From Vagococcus carniphilus (lineage in GTDB: Bacteria > Bacillota > Bacilli > Lactobacillales > Vagococcaceae): a stretch of 64,000 nucleotides of DNA. The stretch covers positions 264,001-328,000 of the forward strand of contig NZ_CP060720.1 of the NCBI RefSeq assembly GCF_014397115.1. Reading direction: 5' to 3'. Shown here piece by piece: positions 17,242-26,197 of the stretch (the first letter of the stretch is position 1; each line of letters opens with the position of its first letter). A program made the position numbers and the translations under genes. The notes under the pieces are model-generated. The model did not search any database. It had not been told where the DNA came from and saw only the letters and a program-made list of their open reading frames with translations.

Positions 17242-17841
17242 ATGAAATACACTATTCAACAGGGTAAAAAGAAACATCCCGTTTTAATTTTACTTCACGG
17301 AACGGGCGGGGATGAAACATCGTTATTAGAAGTGGGGAATTTAATAGATTCGGATGCAACCAAAATTGGCATTAGAGGAAATGTTTTAGAAAATGGCTAC
17401 CCTCGTTATTTCAAACGATTAACTGAAGGTGTTTTTGATGAAGTCGATTTAGCTGAGCAGAGTAAACAACTACATGAAACAATCAATGAGTTAATCCGTG
17501 AACATTCTCTTTTAGATGAAGAAATTGTTTTGGTGGGCTATTCGAATGGGGCAAATATTGCTATTAGGTTATTACTAGATTATCCTGATAGCTATCAAAA
17601 GGGAATCTTGTTCCATCCAATGTATCCAGTTGACATAAAGGAAACGAAGTCGCTAGAACAAACAGCCATTTTCGCTAGTTTTGGTAAAGCAGATCCGATT
17701 GTTTCGATGAGTGAAAGTTACCGTGTATCAGATATATTTAGTTCAAGAAAAGCTTCAATGACTGAAGTTTGGTCTGTTTCTCATCAATTAACCTATGAAG
17801 AAATAGAATCTGCTAGTCAGTGGTTAGTTAAACAAAAGTAA
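17242..17841 (+). CDS. mhqD: Phospholipase/carboxylesterase, MhqD-like
   Basis: 199-residue alpha/beta hydrolase. The oxyanion region is LILLHGTGGDETSL, the nucleophile elbow is GYSNG (about residue 98), the acid is probably in FGKADPIV and the His in WSVSHQLTYEE. Size and motifs match MhqD/YodD-type carboxylesterases, co-regulated with ring-cleaving dioxygenases in mhq operons; their true substrate is not established. Last gene of the operon, followed by a strong terminator. Confidence 0.85.
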   Translation: MKYTIQQGKKKHPVLILLHGTGGDETSLLEVGNLIDSDATKIGIRGNVLENGYPRYFKRLTEGVFDEVDLAEQSKQLHETINELIREHSLLDEEIVLVGYSNGANIAIRLLLDYPDSYQKGILFHPMYPVDIKETKSLEQTAIFASFGKADPIVSMSESYRVSDIFSSRKASMTEVWSVSHQLTYEEIESASQWLVKQK

Positions 17842-17845
17842 AAAC

Positions 17846-17896
17846 AGGATAACTGTCGCAGAGCATAAAATGCTGTGACAGTTATCCTATTTTTTA
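17846..17896. terminator. Bidirectional terminator
   Basis: AGGATAACTGTC (17846-17857) and GACAGTTATCCT (17877-17888) are perfect inverted copies, with T6 after and A4 before, serving the convergent mhqD and nucleoside hydrolase genes. Confidence 0.9.
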
Positions 17897-18835
17897 TATT
17901 AAAGTAAGCATTTTTTCTTTAAATAAGGCTGTGTCAATTTGAGTAATCACTTCTGCATTAGTAGCTGGATACGTTTGGATAACAGCTAGGGCATCATTTG
18001 GGTCATTCATAATAACAAGGCCGTAAGTTTGTTCTTCTTTGTAAGTAACAGTTGCGTAAACTTGTTTTGAGTTAGTAACAATTTCTTCAGGCCATAAGGC
18101 AACTGCAAGTGCAACGGCATCTGGTAAATCAATAATTGCTTCCCCTGTTCGTTTGATGTTGTATTGTCTTAATGTTTCATTAGCATCCATCAAGAATTTT
18201 CCTAGTGGATTTTTACTTCTTAAAGTTTCAATTTCTTTTTCTAAGAGAGCATTTTCTATACAAATATCAAAACCAATAATTGTTTTAGGAACGGAACTTC
18301 TTAATAAAGGAACGTAACTTTCTGCATCAGCGTATACGTTAAATTCTGCCATGGTTGAGGCATTCCCTAAGCCAAATCCGCCTGTTCCCATGATGTAGTA
18401 ATGCTTCACTTGTCTCATGATAACTGGTTCTTTCATGATGGCCAAAGCAATATTGGTGGCAGGTCCAATGATTGCAATCTCTACTTCACCAGGATATTTT
18501 TTGACTGTCTCAATGATGAAATCAACGCCATGAGTCGTTTCGGGTAAGCGAGTAGGATGAATTAATTCAAGATCTCCCATGCCGTCTTTTCCGTGAACAT
18601 CTACTGCATCAACAGGTACTTCTCTTAATAAAGGTAGACGACAACCTTTGAAAACTGGTGTCTCTTTTTGGCAAACTTCAACGGTCATTAAAGCATTTAA
18701 AGTTGCTTGATCCACGTTACAATTTCCAGAGACAGTTGTAATGCCTAAAATATCAACCTCGCTTGCTAATAATCCTAAAGCTAAAGCAACTGCGTCATCA
18801 CTGCCCGTATCTGTATCAATAATCATTTTTCTCAT
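17894..18835 (-). CDS. Inosine-uridine preferring nucleoside hydrolase family protein
   Basis: 313 residues from the chosen start at 18835, which has a GAGGTGA site and begins directly with KMIIDTDTGSDDAVALALGL; the DTDxGxDD cluster binds the catalytic Ca2+ in this family. Other family segments are IIGPATNIALAI, FNVYADAESYVPLL and LPDAVALAVALW. The enzyme cleaves the N-glycosidic bond of ribonucleosides to base and ribose for salvage or catabolism. The open frame runs 41 codons further upstream across the promoter region, which I reject. It is divergent from a Crp/Fnr gene with a palindrome centred about 42 bases before its predicted transcription start, indicating activation by that protein. 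Confidence 0.9.
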   Translation of the reverse strand: MRKMIIDTDTGSDDAVALALGLLASEVDILGITTVSGNCNVDQATLNALMTVEVCQKETPVFKGCRLPLLREVPVDAVDVHGKDGMGDLELIHPTRLPETTHGVDFIIETVKKYPGEVEIAIIGPATNIALAIMKEPVIMRQVKHYYIMGTGGFGLGNASTMAEFNVYADAESYVPLLRSSVPKTIIGFDICIENALLEKEIETLRSKNPLGKFLMDANETLRQYNIKRTGEAIIDLPDAVALAVALWPEEIVTNSKQVYATVTYKEEQTYGLVIMNDPNDALAVIQTYPATNAEVITQIDTALFKEKMLTLI

Positions 18836-18865
18836 ATTAGTCACCTCATTTGTTTTGATGCCTTT

Positions 18866-18922
18866 AATATAAAAGCTTGAGGTGATTAATTCTAGGACAC
18901 CTGTCCTAAAATAAGTTATACT
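18866..18922. promoter_or_regulatory. Shared Crp/Fnr palindrome and divergent promoters
   Basis: TAGGACA-CC-TGTCCTA (18893-18908) is a perfect inverted repeat. For the nucleoside hydrolase (minus strand) a -10 TATATT lies at 18871-18866, which puts the palindrome centre near -42, the class II activation position. For the Crp/Fnr gene a -10 TATACT lies at 18917-18922 and the palindrome covers its -35, the position for autorepression. Confidence 0.65.
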
Positions 18923-18949
18923 GGAAAAAAATAAAAGAGGTGAGATGAA

Positions 18950-19576
18950 ATGTATCAACCTTTAGACCACATTCCTGAGTTGTTAACTAAAAGAACTAAA
19001 AAATTAACGATCTCTAAAAATCAAACAATTCTTGCGGCAGAAACATTTAACGAAGGGGTGTATTTTATTGTGTCGGGTAAAGTCGCTGTGAGAACTTATT
19101 TAGAAAATGGCGATCATATTTTTTTAAAAGAATTAAATCAGGGGAATTGTTTTGGCGAGATGGAGTTATTCTCCGAGCGAAGGGGAACTTATGAAATTAC
19201 AGCATTATCAGATGTTTCGCTATTAACCCTTCCTAAAGAGAGTGTCAAGGAGTGGATGCAAGCAGATTTTAAGTTGACGGAGTATTTATTTGAAGAATTG
19301 AATGATAAATTAATCTATAGTTCAAATTATATTGTTCAACAAAATCAGGGAACGACATACGAGCATTTGTTACATTATTTAATGAGATTTCCTGAAAATC
19401 AAGAGATTCAATTGAAAAAATCAGAACTTGCAGTCACGCTAAATACGAGCCTTAGAAATTTGAATCGAGCATTTCTGAAGGGGCAAGAAGCAGGGATTTT
19501 CACTTGGGAAAATAAACAGTTAACAATAATTAATAAAGAAAAGTTATTACTTCATTTAGAGGAGGTATCTAGGTAA
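18950..19576 (+). CDS. Crp/Fnr-family regulator, YeiL-like
   Basis: 208 residues: beta-barrel sensor domain (about 15-120, with FNEGVYFIVSGKVAVRTYLE and NQGNCFGEMELFSER, the latter close to the phosphate-binding cassette of CRP) and a winged helix in the last 60 residues (KSELAVTLNTSLRNLNRAFL). It has no Fnr cysteines. Divergent from a nucleoside hydrolase gene; Escherichia coli yeiL likewise lies next to a nucleoside hydrolase gene (rihB), so a link to nucleoside use is plausible. Ribosome binding site AGAGGTGAGAT precedes ATG. Confidence 0.87.
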   Translation: MYQPLDHIPELLTKRTKKLTISKNQTILAAETFNEGVYFIVSGKVAVRTYLENGDHIFLKELNQGNCFGEMELFSERRGTYEITALSDVSLLTLPKESVKEWMQADFKLTEYLFEELNDKLIYSSNYIVQQNQGTTYEHLLHYLMRFPENQEIQLKKSELAVTLNTSLRNLNRAFLKGQEAGIFTWENKQLTIINKEKLLLHLEEVSR

Positions 19577-19628
19577 AAAGGCCTAGAAATTTCTTTGGCT
19601 AGGGCCCTTGCGCTAAGAATATTCTTTC

Positions 19629-19650
19629 CTATATAGTGAACAGTATATAG
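19629..19650. repeat. Inverted repeat upstream of the glycerophosphodiesterase gene
   Basis: CTATATA (19629-19635) and TATATAG (19644-19650) are inverted copies 8 bases apart, 35 bases before the gdpD-like start. Possible operator or promoter component; function unknown. Confidence 0.35.
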
Positions 19651-19684
19651 AAAATAGACTAAAAATTAACTTGGAGGTGTTAAC

Positions 19685-21463
19685 ATGTCTACTTTTTCTC
19701 TTTTTAAGAAAATAACAAAAGAGTTTTTCTCCCATTGTTTAAGTTATTTGACCTTATTTTTTAGTATGAATGTGATGTTGTTCGCGGTTATTGCCTTGTT
19801 TGATTATACAGCCTCCCTTATTTTAAGGAGTCAGCATATTCCGTATTTATCTTATACTAATCTGATTGTTCTGGTTCAAAAACCATTGGCGATTTTTTTA
19901 TTGCTGCTCTTATTTATTACCTTGATTATGACGGTTTATTTCCAGTTTTCTTATTTACTGTTAGGCATTCAGCAGATTTATCGGCGCCAATTTAATTTGA
20001 TTGGTTTAGTAAAAGAAAGTTGGCAGGAGATTCGTAGGCAAACATGGCGTTCGTTTGGTTTTTTCTTCTTTTATTTCATGTTGATTATTCCAGTATCTCA
20101 AGAAATATTTCAAACTCAATTACTAAGTAAAGTGGTTATTCCAACGTTCATCATTGATTTTTTAGGTAATAATTTACTGTATGCATTCTTACTAGCTTTT
20201 TTTGGTATTGTCATTGCCTATCTTGCGATTCGGTGGATTTTTATTTTACCACTGGTTATTTTAACCCAGATTTCACCTAAAGAAGCTATTTCAAAAAGTT
20301 TGTCATTAACGAAAGGTAAATTTTGGCATTTTTCATGGCGTATTTTTCTATTCAGTTTATTCAGTGTTGGTTTGAAGTATGTTATTTTTGTTTGTATTTA
20401 TTTTGCTCAAATTTGGCTAGATACATTAAGTGATCCTTATCCATTAATTGGTGGAATGATTAATTTATCTTTAGTTCAAGTGATTGATGTGATTGGTGGT
20501 GCGTGGACATCAGTCTTACTTATGTCTTTATTGATGTATCATCCGACTATCTTGTCTCATGTTGAAGAAAAAGAATGGCAACCATCTCAGGTTTCTCTTA
20601 GGTGGCTGAATGTATTGAATGGCTTTATCTTAGCTATGGTTAGTTTAAGTATTTTAGTTTTTAATATTTTCTTTTTAAATGGGTTAACTCAAAGAGAACC
20701 GAAGATAGTTTCTCATAGAGGAGTGGATAGTTTGACTCATCCAAATGGAGTTCAAAATACGATTCCATCTTTGAAAAAAACCATTCAATTGAAACCAGAT
20801 TTTATTGAGATGGACATTCAAGAAACAAAAGATGGCAAATTTGTGATGATGCATGACCCTGACTTATCAGTATTAACTGGAAATAAGGGCACACCTCAAT
20901 CCTACACTTTGGAAGAATTAACCCAAATGACCGTTCATGAAAATGGGATGTCAGCTAAGGTGGCTAGTTTTGATGAGTATTTAGAAGTGGCAGATAAAGC
21001 GAATCAGAAATTGTTAATTGAAATTAAAACATCTAAGCAGGACTCAAAAAAGATGATGGCTAATTTTATTAAAACCTATGAAAAGAATATTTTAGCTCAT
21101 CATCATGAAGTTCAATCTTTGGATTATCACGTGATTTCAACATTAAAAGAACAAGCGCCTAAAATTCCTGTTTCTTATATTTTACCTTATAATTTTGTCT
21201 TTCCTAATACACCGTCAGATGGTTATACAATGGAGGCGACAACGTTAAATGAAACCTTTATTGTTAAAGCGCGAGGCACTAAGAAACATGTTTTTGCATG
21301 GACTGTTAATGATACGGATACAATGAATAAAATGATGTTCATGGATGTGGATGGTATTATCACAGATGAATTATCTCTATTAAAACAAGAAATTAAAGAG
21401 TTTAGGGATTCGCCTAATTATGCAGACCGGATTATGTATTACATTTCAGTGTTGCCAAATTAA
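19685..21463 (+). CDS. Membrane glycerophosphodiester phosphodiesterase
   Basis: 592 residues. The first 330 form a hydrophobic domain with about eight membrane segments, the type found N-terminal to GdpD in Firmicutes. Residues about 338-570 are the GDPD catalytic domain: SHRG, EMD (metal ligands), MHDPDLS and LLIEIKTSK. The common PENT motif after HRG is changed to VQNT, a variation seen in this membrane subfamily, while the metal ligands and catalytic histidines remain. It probably releases glycerol 3-phosphate from lipid-derived or teichoic-acid-derived glycerophosphodiesters at the membrane. Strong GGAGGTG site; terminator follows. Confidence 0.88.
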   Translation: MSTFSLFKKITKEFFSHCLSYLTLFFSMNVMLFAVIALFDYTASLILRSQHIPYLSYTNLIVLVQKPLAIFLLLLLFITLIMTVYFQFSYLLLGIQQIYRRQFNLIGLVKESWQEIRRQTWRSFGFFFFYFMLIIPVSQEIFQTQLLSKVVIPTFIIDFLGNNLLYAFLLAFFGIVIAYLAIRWIFILPLVILTQISPKEAISKSLSLTKGKFWHFSWRIFLFSLFSVGLKYVIFVCIYFAQIWLDTLSDPYPLIGGMINLSLVQVIDVIGGAWTSVLLMSLLMYHPTILSHVEEKEWQPSQVSLRWLNVLNGFILAMVSLSILVFNIFFLNGLTQREPKIVSHRGVDSLTHPNGVQNTIPSLKKTIQLKPDFIEMDIQETKDGKFVMMHDPDLSVLTGNKGTPQSYTLEELTQMTVHENGMSAKVASFDEYLEVADKANQKLLIEIKTSKQDSKKMMANFIKTYEKNILAHHHEVQSLDYHVISTLKEQAPKIPVSYILPYNFVFPNTPSDGYTMEATTLNETFIVKARGTKKHVFAWTVNDTDTMNKMMFMDVDGIITDELSLLKQEIKEFRDSPNYADRIMYYISVLPN

Positions 21464-21467
21464 AGAA

Positions 21468-21506
21468 AGAGATGATAAAAGTTTTCGCTTTTATCATCTC
21501 TTTTTT
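21468..21506. terminator. Bidirectional terminator
   Basis: AGAGATGATAAAAG (21468-21481) and CTTTTATCATCTCT (21488-21501) form a 14-bp stem between two convergent genes, with a T run on the plus strand. Confidence 0.9.
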
Positions 21507-23046
21507 AAAACTCACTTTCAACCAATAAATAATCTTTCACGTGTTGAGAAATACCCTCATCTGTTAAGATAATAAGAACATCTCCTGCATGAATAAGTGT
21601 ATCACCATGAGGTAAAATTTCTGATTCTCCTCTTCTGATGGAAGCAAGTAACATGTCTTTTGGCCACTTAATATCTCGAACCATTTGCTCATCAAAGGCG
21701 CTCTCCATGATAACAGGAAACTCAATAATCGTCTTTTTACCACTAATATCAAATTCGTCAGAAGTCACTAATTTCTCTAATAAAGCTTCATAAATAGGTT
21801 TTCCATTGAAGAAATCAAGGACAATATAGCTAATCAAAACGACAACGCCAATCGACATTAAGTGAGAAAAGCTACCAACCATTTCGGTAATCAAAACCAT
21901 AGCAGTCAATGGAGCTTTACTAATTGCCGCAAAATACCCAGCCATAGCAAGAATAAGAAAATTTTTGACATAAATTTCGTCTAGCCCAATTGTTTGAACT
22001 AGTACGACACCAAAGAACACACCAATAACAGCTCCCAAACTTAGAATAGGTAAAAAAATTCCCCCAGGTAATCCAGATCCATAAGACACCATCGAAAATA
22101 AAAAGCGAAATAAAAAAAGCATGATTAAGGCATTTATACTAAAATTCGTTTTCGTTAAATCGATAATAACATCATGACCGCCACCTAAAAGTTGTGGTAA
22201 GAAAAGACCAATAGGAATAACTAAAAGTAGAGGAATAACACCATAAAAGTAAGATGGTAAAAAAGTTAACTTGCTATACCATTCGGATGTTTTTAATAGA
22301 ATTTTTTGATACATTAAACCTAATAAACCAACAAAAATACCAAGGATAACTAAAGTCCAATAATATTTAAGTGGCAAGCTTTCAATTTTACCAATGTATA
22401 AAGCTGGTTTTAGTCCAAAGAAGTGAAGTGAGACAAAGTTACTCGCAATAGTTGCTGAAAAAGCTGTTAGTAAAACTAATGGTGAAAAAGAATGATGAAC
22501 TTCTTCTAAGACAAATAAAAGGCCAGCAATAGGTGCGTTAAAAGCAGCGGAAAGACCAGCACTCGCTCCACTTGAGATAAAGATTTTCTTTTCTGCTTTT
22601 GTGGGACTCATTTTTGAAGTAACCCCTTGAGCAACAACGGCACCGAGTTGAATGGAAGGACCTTCACGACCTAAAAACAAACCCATACCAATTGCTAAAA
22701 TCCCCCCAACAAATTTTTTCCAAAGAACTGAAAACCAGTTAATAGTTATCTGACCGCGAAGTTGTCCTTCTACTTGAGGGATACCACTTCCCTTTATGTC
22801 AGGATCACTTTGAATTAATTTTCCAATAAAATAAGCTATAAATAAGCTAAATAGAACCCAAGGAATTAAAAAAAGTAAATGTTGGTTTAAAAAAAGATAG
22901 ATAGCATCAATTTTTGTACTGATAAAACCGATACATAACCGAAAAAGACTGACGACAAATCCAACAGCTAGTCCAATTAAGAGTCCTTTTCCAATAAAAA
23001 TAATTTTTGTTCCGTCTAAACGTTTTAATTCGTAATTGTTTTTCAT
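21505..23046 (-). CDS. ClC-family H+/anion antiporter with TrkA-C domain
   Basis: 513 residues. The ClC selectivity motifs are present: GSGIPQVEG, GREGPSIQLGA (gating glutamate) and GLPGGIFLPILSLGA. The internal proton glutamate expected in antiporters is present in LFVLEEVHHSFSPL, so this is more likely an exchanger than a channel. The last 75 residues form a TrkA-C/RCK-C regulatory domain (LLASIRRGESEILPHGDTLI, then AGDVLIILTDEG), which may bind a nucleotide ligand. I found no fluoride riboswitch-like leader upstream, and these motifs are of the chloride rather than the fluoride subtype. Single gene with its own ribosome binding site AAAGGAG. Confidence 0.9.
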   Translation of the reverse strand: MKNNYELKRLDGTKIIFIGKGLLIGLAVGFVVSLFRLCIGFISTKIDAIYLFLNQHLLFLIPWVLFSLFIAYFIGKLIQSDPDIKGSGIPQVEGQLRGQITINWFSVLWKKFVGGILAIGMGLFLGREGPSIQLGAVVAQGVTSKMSPTKAEKKIFISSGASAGLSAAFNAPIAGLLFVLEEVHHSFSPLVLLTAFSATIASNFVSLHFFGLKPALYIGKIESLPLKYYWTLVILGIFVGLLGLMYQKILLKTSEWYSKLTFLPSYFYGVIPLLLVIPIGLFLPQLLGGGHDVIIDLTKTNFSINALIMLFLFRFLFSMVSYGSGLPGGIFLPILSLGAVIGVFFGVVLVQTIGLDEIYVKNFLILAMAGYFAAISKAPLTAMVLITEMVGSFSHLMSIGVVVLISYIVLDFFNGKPIYEALLEKLVTSDEFDISGKKTIIEFPVIMESAFDEQMVRDIKWPKDMLLASIRRGESEILPHGDTLIHAGDVLIILTDEGISQHVKDYLLVESEF

Positions 23047-23109
23047 GATAAACTCCTTTTAAAAAAATACCTGATTTTAATAAAAAGAGTCGCTAGCTAA
23101 AACCATAAA

Positions 23110-23235
23110 ATGAATGGATTAAACGAATTAAGAAAAGCTGATCTTGTGTTGATTCTAGTTCCCATTTCAAATGATAACCCACTTTCTATTGTGATTCTTT
23201 TATCTTTAATGTTACTACATTTTTTAGGGAAATAA
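23110..23235 (+). CDS. Possible 41-residue hydrophobic peptide
   Basis: ATG 23110 to TAA 23235 encodes a peptide with a polar start (NGLNELRKAD) and a hydrophobic remainder (LSIVILLSLMLLHFLG). There is no recognisable ribosome binding site and no promoter, so it may be a remnant or chance frame. It resembles in composition the small hydrophobic toxins of type I systems, but no antisense RNA was evident. Confidence 0.2.
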   Translation: MNGLNELRKADLVLILVPISNDNPLSIVILLSLMLLHFLGK

Positions 23236-23268
23236 AAACTATCCTAAAAGAAATAAAAGAGAAAGATT

Positions 23269-23297
23269 TTGATTCTCTGACTTTTTCTTAGTATAAT
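23269..23297 (+). promoter_or_regulatory. Promoter of the dus gene
   Basis: TTGATT (23269-23274) and TATAAT (23292-23297) with 17-base spacing, 52 bases before the ATG. Confidence 0.7.
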
Positions 23298-23348
23298 AGC
23301 AATGCGTTTGAAAAGAGAGAAGTCTAAGGGAAACGGAGAATATAACTA

Positions 23349-24320
23349 ATGACAAGTAATTTTTGGGCGGATTTGCCAAAGCCTTTTTTTATTTTAGCAC
23401 CTATGGAAGACGTGACTGATGTTGTTTTTCGTCACGTTGTAAAAGAAGCTGGCGCGCCAGATGTCTTTTTTACGGAATTCACGAATTCAGATAGTTTTTG
23501 TCATCCAGATGGAAAAGATAGTGTACGTGGACGTTTAGCTTTTACTGAAGATGAACAACCAATTGTAGCCCATATTTGGGGAGATAACCCTGAATTCTTC
23601 CGTCAAATGAGCCTGGAAGTAGCTGAAATGGGATTCAAAGGAATCGATATTAATATGGGATGTCCGGTCCCTAATGTGGCTGATAGAGGTAAAGGTAGTG
23701 GTTTAATTTTACGACCAGATAGAGCCGCAGAATTGATTGAAGCAGCCAAAGCAGGTGGATTACCAATTAGCGTTAAAACACGGTTAGGCTTTAAAGAAGT
23801 AGCTGAAATGACAAACTGGATCACTCATCTCTTGGAACAAGACATTGCTAATTTATCGATTCATTTAAGAACCAGAGAAGAGATGAGTAAAGTAGAAGCT
23901 CATTTTGATATGATTCCAGAAATTATGGCTATCCGTGATAAAGTTGCTCCTCAAACATTAATTACGATTAATGGTGATATTTTAGATCGTGAAATGGGAC
24001 TGGAGTTAGCTGAAAAATACGGTGTTGATGGCATCATGATTGGACGAGGTGTTTTTAAAAATCCTTATGCTTTTGAACTGGAGAAAAAAGAACATAGTTC
24101 AGCGGAACTACTAGGCTTACTACAACTTCAATTAGATTTACAAGATAAGTATAGTGAACTAGTACCACGCTCTATTGTCGGGTTACATCGCTTCTTTAAA
24201 ATTTACGTTAAAGGCTTCCCAGGAGCTAGTGACTTAAGAGTCAAGTTGATGAATACTAAATCAACAGATGAAGTAAGAGAGATGCTTGCAGCATTCCATC
24301 GTGGTGAATTTAAAAAATAA
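23349..24320 (+). CDS. dus: tRNA-dihydrouridine synthase
   Basis: 323 residues, an FMN-dependent TIM barrel that reduces uridines in the tRNA D-loop. Family signatures are [15 protein letters not shown] at the N-terminus, [20 protein letters not shown] with the active-site cysteine, SVKTRLGF, the His in LSIHLRTRE, and [16 protein letters not shown] for phosphate binding. The C-terminal helical domain ([19 protein letters not shown]) is that of the short Firmicutes enzymes. Monocistronic, with its own promoter and terminator. Which tRNA positions it modifies cannot be read from sequence. Confidence 0.93.
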   Translation: MTSNFWADLPKPFFILAPMEDVTDVVFRHVVKEAGAPDVFFTEFTNSDSFCHPDGKDSVRGRLAFTEDEQPIVAHIWGDNPEFFRQMSLEVAEMGFKGIDINMGCPVPNVADRGKGSGLILRPDRAAELIEAAKAGGLPISVKTRLGFKEVAEMTNWITHLLEQDIANLSIHLRTREEMSKVEAHFDMIPEIMAIRDKVAPQTLITINGDILDREMGLELAEKYGVDGIMIGRGVFKNPYAFELEKKEHSSAELLGLLQLQLDLQDKYSELVPRSIVGLHRFFKIYVKGFPGASDLRVKLMNTKSTDEVREMLAAFHRGEFKK

Positions 24321-24326
24321 TTAAGA

Positions 24327-24355
24327 GCACTTCTTTAAATAGAAGTGTTTTTTTT
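24327..24355 (+). terminator. Intrinsic terminator after dus
   Basis: GCACTTCT (24327-24334) pairs with AGAAGTGT (24341-24348), followed by T8. Confidence 0.85.
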
Positions 24356-24400
24356 ATTAAAATGGTATAGTTATAAAAGAAAAGTGAAAGGGTGAAATGC

Positions 24401-26194
24401 GTGAAAAAAAGATTTGTTGTTGGGTTATCTATCTTGATGTTAGTATTTGTTGGTTTCTCGCATCAAGAAGTAATTGCTGCAGGGTCGAATAAAACAGTGA
24501 CAGTAAAAGAAAAGCCTCAAGGAAGCTATATTTCGGATGGAAGTTATGTCCAGGTTACGAAAAAAAATTATCAAATGTGGCAAAGTTTTAATTGGAAAAA
24601 AAGAGATAATAGCACTCGTTTTTACGGAAAAACGTTTAAAGCTAAAGGACACTATAAGCATCGTAATGGGGAAACTTATTATTCATTATATGACTATAAA
24701 GATAACTGGTATGGTTATTTAAATAGTAAAGCAACTAAAAAAATAAAGGCTCAAGGAAATTATATTTCAGATGGTCGTTATGTCAAAATTACTAAAAATA
24801 ATTATGATATGTGGCAAAATTTTAGTTGGAAGAGGAAAAATAAGACGACAACTGTTTACGGAAAAACCTTTAAAGCAAGAGGTCGATATGAGCATTTTAA
24901 TGGCTCAACGTATTATTCATTATACGATAATAACGGCAAGTGGTATGGCTATTTAAATGCTCAAGCTACTAAAGGAAGTAAGCCAGAAGGAAGTTATATA
25001 TCAGATGGACGTCGTGTAGAAATCATTAGTAAAAACTATGATATATGGCAAAATTTCAACTGGAAAAAAAGAGATACGACTAAAAAATACGATAAAAAAA
25101 TCTTAAATGCAAGAGGCCGGTACGAACATTTTAATGGTTCAACGTATTATTCATTATATGATGACAAAGATAAATGGATTGGTTATTTGAACGCTAAGGC
25201 AACTAGAGGAGCTAAAGAAGTCATTGAAAGACGAGATGTTACTGTTAAGGTAGATCAAACAGGGAAGAAAATAACCGAAACAACAGGTTACGTCTTTATT
25301 AGTAAAACCCAACCTGTCTTAACTGTAACAAGAGAAAAATCCAAGACGATTCACACATATACAGTGACTGAATCGTATCGAAAAGTAGCAAATAAAGATA
25401 TTGAAAAAACAGTTAATGTAGATCAAGATGGACAACTTATTACAGAGCCAATATCAGAGTATGATTTAGTTTCTGAAGGTGAAGTGGTGAAAACAATCGA
25501 AAAAATGTCCAATGGAGACACCACAACGACTTATACTAAAACTAATATTTATAGAAGTAAAGATCCAATTATCAAAAATATTTTAAAAAATAACGATCCT
25601 CGTGTCATGGAAGTAGCCAATCAAGTCGGAGTAAATAATACGAGAGTTTCCATTCGTCAAGCTGAAGTGTTATCAAGGATTGAGTTAAATAATAAAGTGG
25701 CTGAAATATTTACAGATATGGTTAATCAAGAACGTCGTTTATACAAAAAACCAATGATTCAAGTAACTAAAGATGAAAAAGCTAAAAAAGAAATAGCTAT
25801 GAGAGCGGTAGAAGTGATGTATCAATTTAGTCATACAGCTCCTTCTAATATGAAGCCTGACGAGCAATATTGGTTAGAAAGATCACCTGGTGAAACTGAG
25901 ATGGGATTTGGTACGGAGAACATATCAGAAGCTTATATTGTGAAATCTATTGAAAGTCAGTCGTCAGATAATCTAGCAAGAGATGTGGCGAAGGGAATGT
26001 TTTCACAGTATATTGAGAGTGAACGCAAGAGTGCTCATAGTGATGAACCGTACAGTAATGAAAATGGTCATTATCGAAATATTATTATGACAGATCATTC
26101 TGATATCGTGGTTGCTGTTTATTTAGTGGATAATGGTTACAGCTATCACGTCTCAACAGCTGTTGCAACTGGTACCAGTTTTATCGAACCATAA
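24401..26194 (+). CDS. Secreted CAP/SCP-domain protein with three SH3/GW-like repeats
   Basis: About 597 residues. A signal peptide (KKRFVVGLSILMLVFVGFSH, cleavage probably after IAA) is followed by three tandem 78-residue repeats starting at 24521, 24755 and 24989, each of the pattern GxYISDGxxV...YYSLYD...WxGYLNxxAT, reminiscent of GW or SH3-type wall-binding modules. Then come two beta-rich segments with VxVDQxGKxITE motifs, and a C-terminal CAP domain (about 430-595) with FSHTAPSN, GTENISEAY and GHYRNIIM. No LPxTG or C-terminal helix; retention is probably through the repeats. GTG 24401 has AAAGG 9 bases upstream; GTG 24392 in the same frame is the alternative start. Function of bacterial CAP proteins is largely unknown. 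Confidence 0.8.
   Translation: MKKRFVVGLSILMLVFVGFSHQEVIAAGSNKTVTVKEKPQGSYISDGSYVQVTKKNYQMWQSFNWKKRDNSTRFYGKTFKAKGHYKHRNGETYYSLYDYKDNWYGYLNSKATKKIKAQGNYISDGRYVKITKNNYDMWQNFSWKRKNKTTTVYGKTFKARGRYEHFNGSTYYSLYDNNGKWYGYLNAQATKGSKPEGSYISDGRRVEIISKNYDIWQNFNWKKRDTTKKYDKKILNARGRYEHFNGSTYYSLYDDKDKWIGYLNAKATRGAKEVIERRDVTVKVDQTGKKITETTGYVFISKTQPVLTVTREKSKTIHTYTVTESYRKVANKDIEKTVNVDQDGQLITEPISEYDLVSEGEVVKTIEKMSNGDTTTTYTKTNIYRSKDPIIKNILKNNDPRVMEVANQVGVNNTRVSIRQAEVLSRIELNNKVAEIFTDMVNQERRLYKKPMIQVTKDEKAKKEIAMRAVEVMYQFSHTAPSNMKPDEQYWLERSPGETEMGFGTENISEAYIVKSIESQSSDNLARDVAKGMFSQYIESERKSAHSDEPYSNENGHYRNIIMTDHSDIVVAVYLVDNGYSYHVSTAVATGTSFIEP
24521..25205 (+). repeat. Three 234-bp coding repeats
   Basis: Units begin at 24521, 24755 and 24989, exactly 234 bases apart, and encode the 78-residue wall-binding-like repeats of the CAP protein. 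Copies are diverged at DNA level, so the array is old rather than freshly expanded. Confidence 0.75.
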
Positions 26195-26197
26195 TTA

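Larger units (their letters stand above)
23047..23348. other. Intergenic region between divergent clc and dus genes
   Basis: 302 bases without an established gene. It holds a 41-codon open frame (23110-23235), a possible promoter for clc and a clear promoter for dus (23269-23297). No riboswitch or repeat recognised. Confidence 0.6.

Noticed and set aside
18836-18958. 41-codon N-terminal extension of the nucleoside hydrolase
   Set aside because: It covers the divergent promoter region and the family N-terminus begins at 18835, which has its own ribosome binding site.
23047-23110. Possible fluoride riboswitch before the ClC gene
   Set aside because: No conserved fluoride-riboswitch core seen, and the protein motifs (GSGIP, GREGP) fit Cl-/H+ rather than fluoride exchangers.
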